Positions 6,801 to 11,204 of a stretch of DNA of 11,204 bases are shown here, in pieces. The stretch is from positions 1 to 11,204 of the forward strand of contig JBHGBM010000138.1 of NCBI GenBank assembly GCA_041946965.1, in the 5' to 3' direction. The notes under the pieces were generated by a model. That model made no database searches, was not told the DNA's origin, and saw only the letters and a list, made by a program, of their open reading frames with translations. The position numbers and the translations under genes were made by a program. Every line of letters begins with the position of its first letter. Positions within the stretch are counted from its first letter, which is position 1. Source of the stretch: JBHGBM01 sp041946965 (GTDB taxonomy: Bacteria > Acidobacteriota > Terriglobia > Bryobacterales > Bryobacteraceae).

Positions 6801-7016
6801 CTACTTCTTCTCCCCCGCAGCCTTCGCCGCCAGCTCCCGCTCGCGCAGGATGGTCAGCATCCGCGCGCGGTCCTTGCGCATGGCGCGCACTTTCTTCACT
6901 CCGTCCATCTGGCCCATGGACATCTGGAACTTCAGCCGGAATCTCTGCTCGTCCATCTCCCGGAGCTGCTGCCGCAGTTCGGCTTCGTCCATGTCGCGAA
7001 CTTTTTGCGCTTTCAT
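6801..7016 (-). CDS. rpmC: Large subunit ribosomal protein L29
   Basis: L29 is a small, mostly helical protein next to the 50S tunnel exit, part of the docking area for SRP and trigger factor. The 71-residue product is a two-helix protein: KVRDMDEAELRQQLREMDEQ, then RFRLKFQMSMGQMDGVKKVR and KDRARMLTILRERELAAK. Length is normal. It starts six bases after the rplP stop, with only a purine run (AAAGAAAG) as ribosome-binding site. Its stop abuts the rpsQ start, fitting the standard L16-L29-S17 order. Confidence 0.97.
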   Translation of the reverse strand: MKAQKVRDMDEAELRQQLREMDEQRFRLKFQMSMGQMDGVKKVRAMRKDRARMLTILRERELAAKAAGEKK

Positions 7017-7022
7017 CTTTCT

Positions 7023-8163
<1,141 letters not shown>

Positions 8164-8164
<1 letters not shown>

Positions 8165-8514
8165 TACTCCTGCTCCGTGTTCTTCTCCGCCACCTTGATC
8201 ACGATGTGGGCCATGCGCCGCTGGTAGCGGTAGGCGCGCCCCATGGGGGCCGAGCGGATGCGCTTCATGCGCGGGCCCTCGTTCACGTACGCCTCGGAGA
8301 CCACCAGGTCGTCCACGTCCACGTCCGCGCTGCGGTTGGTCGCGTTGGCGATCGCCGAGTGCAGCACTTTCTCCACCGCCGGCGCGATGCGCTTGTTGGT
8401 GGTCCGCAGGGTGGTAATCGCCTCGCCGGCGTTCATGCCGCGGATCAGATCCACCACCAGCCGCGCCTTCTGCGGCGAAACCCGTATGTACCGCGCTTCT
8501 GCCTTGACTTCCAT
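8164..8514 (-). CDS. rplV: Large subunit ribosomal protein L22
   Basis: L22 lines the nascent peptide tunnel with its long beta-hairpin. The 116-residue product begins MEVKAEARYIRVSPQKARLV and continues VDLIRGMNAGEAITTL, VEKVLHSAIANATN and DLVVSEAYVNEGPRMKRIRS, then the hairpin end APMGRAYRYQRRMAHI. Length is normal. The open frame extends upstream to 8673, but that part overlaps rpsS out of phase and has no family similarity. The ATG at 8514 has AGAGGA upstream and lies 13 bases after the rpsS stop. Its stop shares one base with the rpsC start. Confidence 0.97.
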
Positions 8515-8527
8515 AAGGTCCTCTACT

Positions 8528-8818
8528 CTAGGCCGGCTTTCCCGCCTTCTCCGTGGCCGCCTTGGCCGCGTGCCCCTTGAACGTGCGGGTCGGCGAAAAC
8601 TCCCCGAGCTTGTGTCCCACCATATTCTCGGTGATGTAGACCGGGATGAACTTCTTGCCGTTGTGCACGGCAATGGTGTGCCCGACGAATTCCGGCAGGA
8701 TCGTCGAGCGGCGCGACCACGTGCGCACCACTTTCTTTTCGTTGGCCGCGTTCAGCGCCTCCACCTTTTTCTCCAGGTGGGCATCGGTGAACGGCCCTTT
8801 GCTGATCGAGCGTCCCAT
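8528..8818 (-). CDS. rpsS: Small subunit ribosomal protein S19
   Basis: S19 lies in the 30S head, with S13, near the A-site tRNA. The 96-residue product begins MGRSISKGPFTDAHLEKKVE. It shows the family signature VVRTWSRRSTILPEFVGHTI, then AVHNGKKFIPVYITENMVGH and KLGEFSPTRTFKGH. Length is usual. A GGGGGA stands just upstream of the ATG at 8818, and rplB ends 12 bases before. rplV follows after 13 bases. Confidence 0.98.
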   Translation of the reverse strand: MGRSISKGPFTDAHLEKKVEALNAANEKKVVRTWSRRSTILPEFVGHTIAVHNGKKFIPVYITENMVGHKLGEFSPTRTFKGHAAKAATEKAGKPA

Positions 8819-8830
8819 ATTCCCCCGCCG

Positions 8831-9661
8831 TTACTTCTTCGTGTTCCTGCGCGACACGATCCACTTGTCGGTGCGCTTGTTGTTGCGCGTCTTGAAGCCG
8901 CGTGTGGGCTGGCCCCACGGGGTCACCGGATGGCGGCCTCCCGAGGTCCTGCCCTCGCCGCCGCCGTGCGGGTGATCCACCGGGTTCATGGTGACGCCGC
9001 GATTGTGCGGCCGTTTCCCCAGCCACCGCGTCCGCCCGGCCTTGCCGAGCGAGACGTTCTCGTGATCCAGGTTGCCCACCTGCCCGATGGTCGCCATGCA
9101 ATCGTCCGGCACGCGCCGCGTCTCGCCGGAGGGCAGCTTGAGCAGCGCCAGGCCTCCCTCGCGGGAAACCAATTGCGCCTGCGAGCCGGCCGAGCGCGCC
9201 ATCTGTCCGCCCTTGCCGGGCTTCAGTTCGATGTTGTGCACCATGGTGCCGGCCGGGATGTTCCTGAGCGGCAGGGCGTTGCCCACCAGGATGTCCGCCG
9301 ACGCGCCGGACATCACGGTCATGCCGACCTTCAGCCCTTCCGGCTGAAGGATATAGCGCTTCTCCCCGTCGGCGTAATGGAGCAGCGCGATGCGCGCCGA
9401 ACGGTTGGGATCGTACTCGATCGCCGCCACCTTGGCCGGAATGCCCTGCTTGTCGCGCTTGAAGTCCACGATGCGGTAGGCCTTCTTGTGGCCGCCGCCG
9501 ATGAAGCGCGAGCTGATCCGGCCTTCGCTGTTGCGGCCTCCGGTGCGCAGTTTGCTGGTGACCAGCGATTTCTCGGGCTTCTGCTTGGTGATCTCGTCGC
9601 GCGCCACCGCCGTCTGGAAGCGGCGGGTCGCGGTCGTCGGTCTGTATGTCTTGATCGCCAT
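8831..9661 (-). CDS. rplB: Large subunit ribosomal protein L2
   Basis: L2 binds 23S rRNA near the peptidyl transferase centre and is needed for subunit joining. The 276-residue product is full length: MAIKTYRPTTATRRF, the OB-fold N-domain with GGGHKKAYRIVDFKRD, the SH3-like domain with AGTMVHNIELKPGKGGQMAR, and the C-terminal signature GVTMNPVDHPHGGGEGR. His230 corresponds to the functionally important E. coli His229. The basic tail is GFKTRNNKRTDKWIVSRRN. The ATG at 9661 follows the rplW stop by three bases, with GGAG nine bases upstream. Confidence 0.99.
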   Translation of the reverse strand: MAIKTYRPTTATRRFQTAVARDEITKQKPEKSLVTSKLRTGGRNSEGRISSRFIGGGHKKAYRIVDFKRDKQGIPAKVAAIEYDPNRSARIALLHYADGEKRYILQPEGLKVGMTVMSGASADILVGNALPLRNIPAGTMVHNIELKPGKGGQMARSAGSQAQLVSREGGLALLKLPSGETRRVPDDCMATIGQVGNLDHENVSLGKAGRTRWLGKRPHNRGVTMNPVDHPHGGGEGRTSGGRHPVTPWGQPTRGFKTRNNKRTDKWIVSRRNTKK

Positions 9662-9664
9662 TGG

Positions 9665-9952
9665 CTAGATCTCCGCGAAGTCCGGCACCTTCTCGCCGGC
9701 TCTCAGTTTCACGTAGGCTTTCTTCCAGTCCGGGCCGTAGCCGGAGAAACGCCCGCGGCGCCGCACCTTGCCTTCGAAGTTGGCCGTGCGCACGCCTTCC
9801 ACCTTGACCTTGAACAGCTTCTCGACGGCGTGCTTGATCTCGGTCTTGTTCGCCTCGAGCGGCACCTCGAAGCACAGGGTGCGCTCGCTGTCCTTTTTAG
9901 TTACGCCCTTCTCCGTCACCAGAGGCCGGCGCAGCACTTCATATACGTTCAT
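9665..9952 (-). CDS. rplW: Large subunit ribosomal protein L23
   Basis: L23 sits at the 50S tunnel exit and is the main contact for trigger factor and SRP. The 95-residue product begins MNVYEVLRRPLVTEKGVTKK and contains FEVPLEANKTEIKHAVEKLF, KVKVEGVRTANFEGKVRRRG and the end GYGPDWKKAYVKLRAGEKV, all typical. Length is usual. The frame is open further upstream into rplD, but the ATG at 9952 is the family start. It overlaps the rplD stop as ATGA and has GGAGG ten bases upstream. rplB follows after three bases. Confidence 0.97.
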   Translation of the reverse strand: MNVYEVLRRPLVTEKGVTKKDSERTLCFEVPLEANKTEIKHAVEKLFKVKVEGVRTANFEGKVRRRGRFSGYGPDWKKAYVKLRAGEKVPDFAEI

Positions 9953-10575
9953 TTTGCAAGCGCCTCCGAGAATTTCCGCGCGGCGGTCTCGCTCAACAGC
10001 ACGCGGTCGTGACCCAGCAGGTGGAAGGCGTTGACCTCGCGCGTGGGCATCACGGTAACGCCCGGCAGGTTGCGCATCCCCAGGCTGAGGTTGCGGTTCT
10101 CGCCGTTGTCCACCACCAGCACCTTGCGCGTGCACTCCAGCGTCTTGAGCACACCCTTCGCGCTGCGGGTCTTGTGGTCGGCCAGGTCGAACGCCCGCAC
10201 CACCTTCAGCTCGCCGTCGCGCAGCTTGGCGCTTAGGGCGGAGCGCAGCGCGCCCAACTGCATCTTCCGGGGCAGGCGGTAGCTGTAGTCCCGCGGGACC
10301 GGGCCGTGCACGGTTCCTCCGTGCCGCCACAGCGGCGAGCGGATGGAGCCCATGCGGGCGCGGCCGGTGCCCTTCTGCTTCCAGAGCTTCTTCCCGGAGC
10401 CGGCCACCTCGCTTCGCACCTTGGTCTTGGCGGTGCCGGCGCGCTGGCCCGCGCGGTAGTGCCGCACGGCCTCGTACAACAGCGCCTCGTTGACTTCGGC
10501 GCCGAAGACGGCGTCGGAGAGTTCCAACTCCCCGACTTTCCGGTTGCTCAAATCGACAATATCCACGAGCGGCAT
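9949..10575 (-). CDS. rplD: Large subunit ribosomal protein L4
   Basis: L4 extends a loop into the peptide exit tunnel. In E. coli it also represses the S10 operon through the leader upstream of rpsJ, a region not in this window. The 208-residue product begins MPLVDIVDLSNRKVGELELS. The tunnel loop is intact (TAKTKVRSEVAGSGKKLWKQ, then KGTGRARMGSIRSPLWRHGG), followed by PRDYSYRLPRKMQLGALRSA and the C-terminal Rossmann-like half, including KVLVVDN and VNAFHLLGHDRVLL. Length is normal. The ATG at 10575 follows the rplC stop by two bases, with GAGGT upstream. It overlaps rplW by four. Confidence 0.98.
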   Translation of the reverse strand: MPLVDIVDLSNRKVGELELSDAVFGAEVNEALLYEAVRHYRAGQRAGTAKTKVRSEVAGSGKKLWKQKGTGRARMGSIRSPLWRHGGTVHGPVPRDYSYRLPRKMQLGALRSALSAKLRDGELKVVRAFDLADHKTRSAKGVLKTLECTRKVLVVDNGENRNLSLGMRNLPGVTVMPTREVNAFHLLGHDRVLLSETAARKFSEALAK

Positions 10576-10577
10576 GG

Positions 10578-11204
10578 CTACCTCTTCGACCTCCGCACCA
10601 CGACGTAGCCGCCGTTGGGGCCGGGGACCGCGCCCTTCACGACCAGCACGTTGTCCTCGGTGTCTACGTCGATCACTTCCAGGTTCCGCACGGTGACGCT
10701 CGCGTGGCCCATGTGCCCCGCCATGCGCATGCCGGGAAGCACGCGCGAGGGGTAACTGGACGCGCCGATGGATCCCGGGGCGCGGTGGAACATCGAGCCG
10801 TGCGTGGCCGCGCCGCCGCCGAAGTGATGCCGCTTCACCAGGCCCGCGAAACCACGGCCCTTGCTCACGCCGATCACGTCCACCCGGTCGGTGGGCTTGA
10901 ACTGGTCCACCAGGACCTTGTCGCCCGTCTTAAAATCGTCGTCGCCCGGCTTCAGCTTGAACTCCCGCAGGAATCTCGCGCCCTCGGCGCCCGCCTTTTT
11001 CAAGTGGCCGGTCTGGGGCTTGTTGATGCGCGCCGGCTTGATGAACTCCACCAGGCCGATTTGCACGGCGTCATAGCCGTCCACGGCCGGGGTCTTGCGC
11101 TGCACCACCATGCAGGGCCCCGCTTTCAACAGCGTCACCGGAACAACCTGACCGTCCGGCCGGAACACCTGCGTCATTCCGATTTTTTTGCCAAGGATTC
11201 CTGG
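10578..11204 (-). CDS. rplC: Large subunit ribosomal protein L3, 5' end cut by window edge
   Basis: L3 is an early 50S assembly protein reaching the peptidyl transferase centre. The visible 208 residues open with PGILGKKIGMTQVF at the window edge. The ATG at 11177 is thus the internal methionine of GKKIGM, and the true start is only a few codons outside. Family landmarks are VTLLKAGPCMVVQ, VDVIGVSKGRGFAGLVKRHH, ATHGSMFHRAPGSIG and LPGMRMAGHMG. The position matching E. coli Gln150, methylated by PrmB there, is Ala (SIGASS), as in many bacteria. A run of seven T (11183-11189, plus strand) codes for GKKI without breaking the frame. rplD follows after two bases; rpsJ would be expected upstream. 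Confidence 0.97.
   Translation of the reverse strand, partial: PGILGKKIGMTQVFRPDGQVVPVTLLKAGPCMVVQRKTPAVDGYDAVQIGLVEFIKPARINKPQTGHLKKAGAEGARFLREFKLKPGDDDFKTGDKVLVDQFKPTDRVDVIGVSKGRGFAGLVKRHHFGGGAATHGSMFHRAPGSIGASSYPSRVLPGMRMAGHMGHASVTVRNLEVIDVDTEDNVLVVKGAVPGPNGGYVVVRRSKR

Noticed and set aside
8515..8673. Upstream extension of rplV to 8673
   Set aside because: It overlaps rpsS out of phase, has no L22 similarity and is Arg/Pro/Ser-rich. The ATG at 8514 has a ribosome-binding site and gives the family N-terminus.
8523..9875. Long minus-strand open frame (450 codons) overlapping rplW, rplB and rpsS
   Set aside because: It is in another phase of the same strand as three certain genes and has low-complexity Arg/Gly/Ala composition, so it is a shadow. 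The minus-strand frame at 6469-7326 is rejected for the same reason.
8243..10012. Very long plus-strand open frame (589 codons) opposite rplB, rpsS and rplV
   Set aside because: It lies fully antisense to well-conserved ribosomal genes, has His/Arg/Ala-rich composition with no recognisable domain, and is a side effect of high GC content and third-position bias. The same holds for the long plus-strand frames at 1101-2591, 2101-3516 and 6081-7592.
11183..11189. Run of seven T near the rplC start as a possible frameshift
   Set aside because: The frame reads the expected GKKIGMTQVF across the run, so it is intact.
11178..11204. rplC beginning at the ATG at 11177
   Set aside because: The nine upstream codons to the window edge read PGILGKKIG, the conserved L3 N-terminus, so the ATG is internal and the gene is cut by the window.

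Overview
The window is a run of housekeeping translation genes, all on the minus strand, so it reads from right to left. It is the classical S10-spc ribosomal protein cluster joined to secY, map and infA. I recognise 23 genes in the order L3-L4-L23-L2-S19-L22-S3-L16-L29-S17-L14-L24-L5-S14-S8-L6-L18-S5-L30-L15-SecY-Map-IF1. Both end genes are cut by the window edges: rplC lacks its first codons at the right, and infA lacks its last codons at the left. The DNA is visibly GC-rich, with G or C favoured at third codon positions. Gene order, the short zinc-type S14, the four-cysteine L24 and the style of L16 and S3 point to a GC-rich bacterium. Acidobacteriota (Solibacteres/Bryobacterales-like) is my best guess from general resemblance, not from a search.

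Region by region: 9949-11204 holds rplC and rplD; 7023-9952 holds rplW, rplB, rpsS, rplV, rpsC, rplP; 5166-7016 holds rpmC, rpsQ, rplN, rplX, rplE; 2470-5146 holds rpsN, rpsH, rplF, rplR, rpsE, rpmD, rplO; 1044-2444 is secY; 1-976 holds map and the partial infA. Spacing is very tight: ATGA overlaps at rplD/rplW, rplF/rplR and rpmD/rplO, GTGA at map/infA, one-base overlaps at rplV/rpsC and rplN/rplX, and gaps of 0-30 bases elsewhere. This indicates one polycistronic, translationally coupled unit. The widest non-coding gap is 67 bases, between secY and map, and it holds a perfect TATAAT inside an inverted repeat. No stretch over 300 bases lacks a gene. The genes supply parts of both ribosomal subunits, the membrane channel for nascent proteins, the enzyme that removes the initiator methionine, and an initiation factor.

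I see no accessory or novel system here. The one strong anomaly is at the rpsC/rplP junction (about 7398-7490). There the end of S3, its stop codon and the start codon of L16 are missing next to an 18-bp tandem repeat. The conserved L16 N-terminus is still encoded but has no start codon, and the S3 frame runs on into rplP out of phase. Lesser points are a divergent IF-1, the secY-map promoter-like region and the absence of adk between secY and map.
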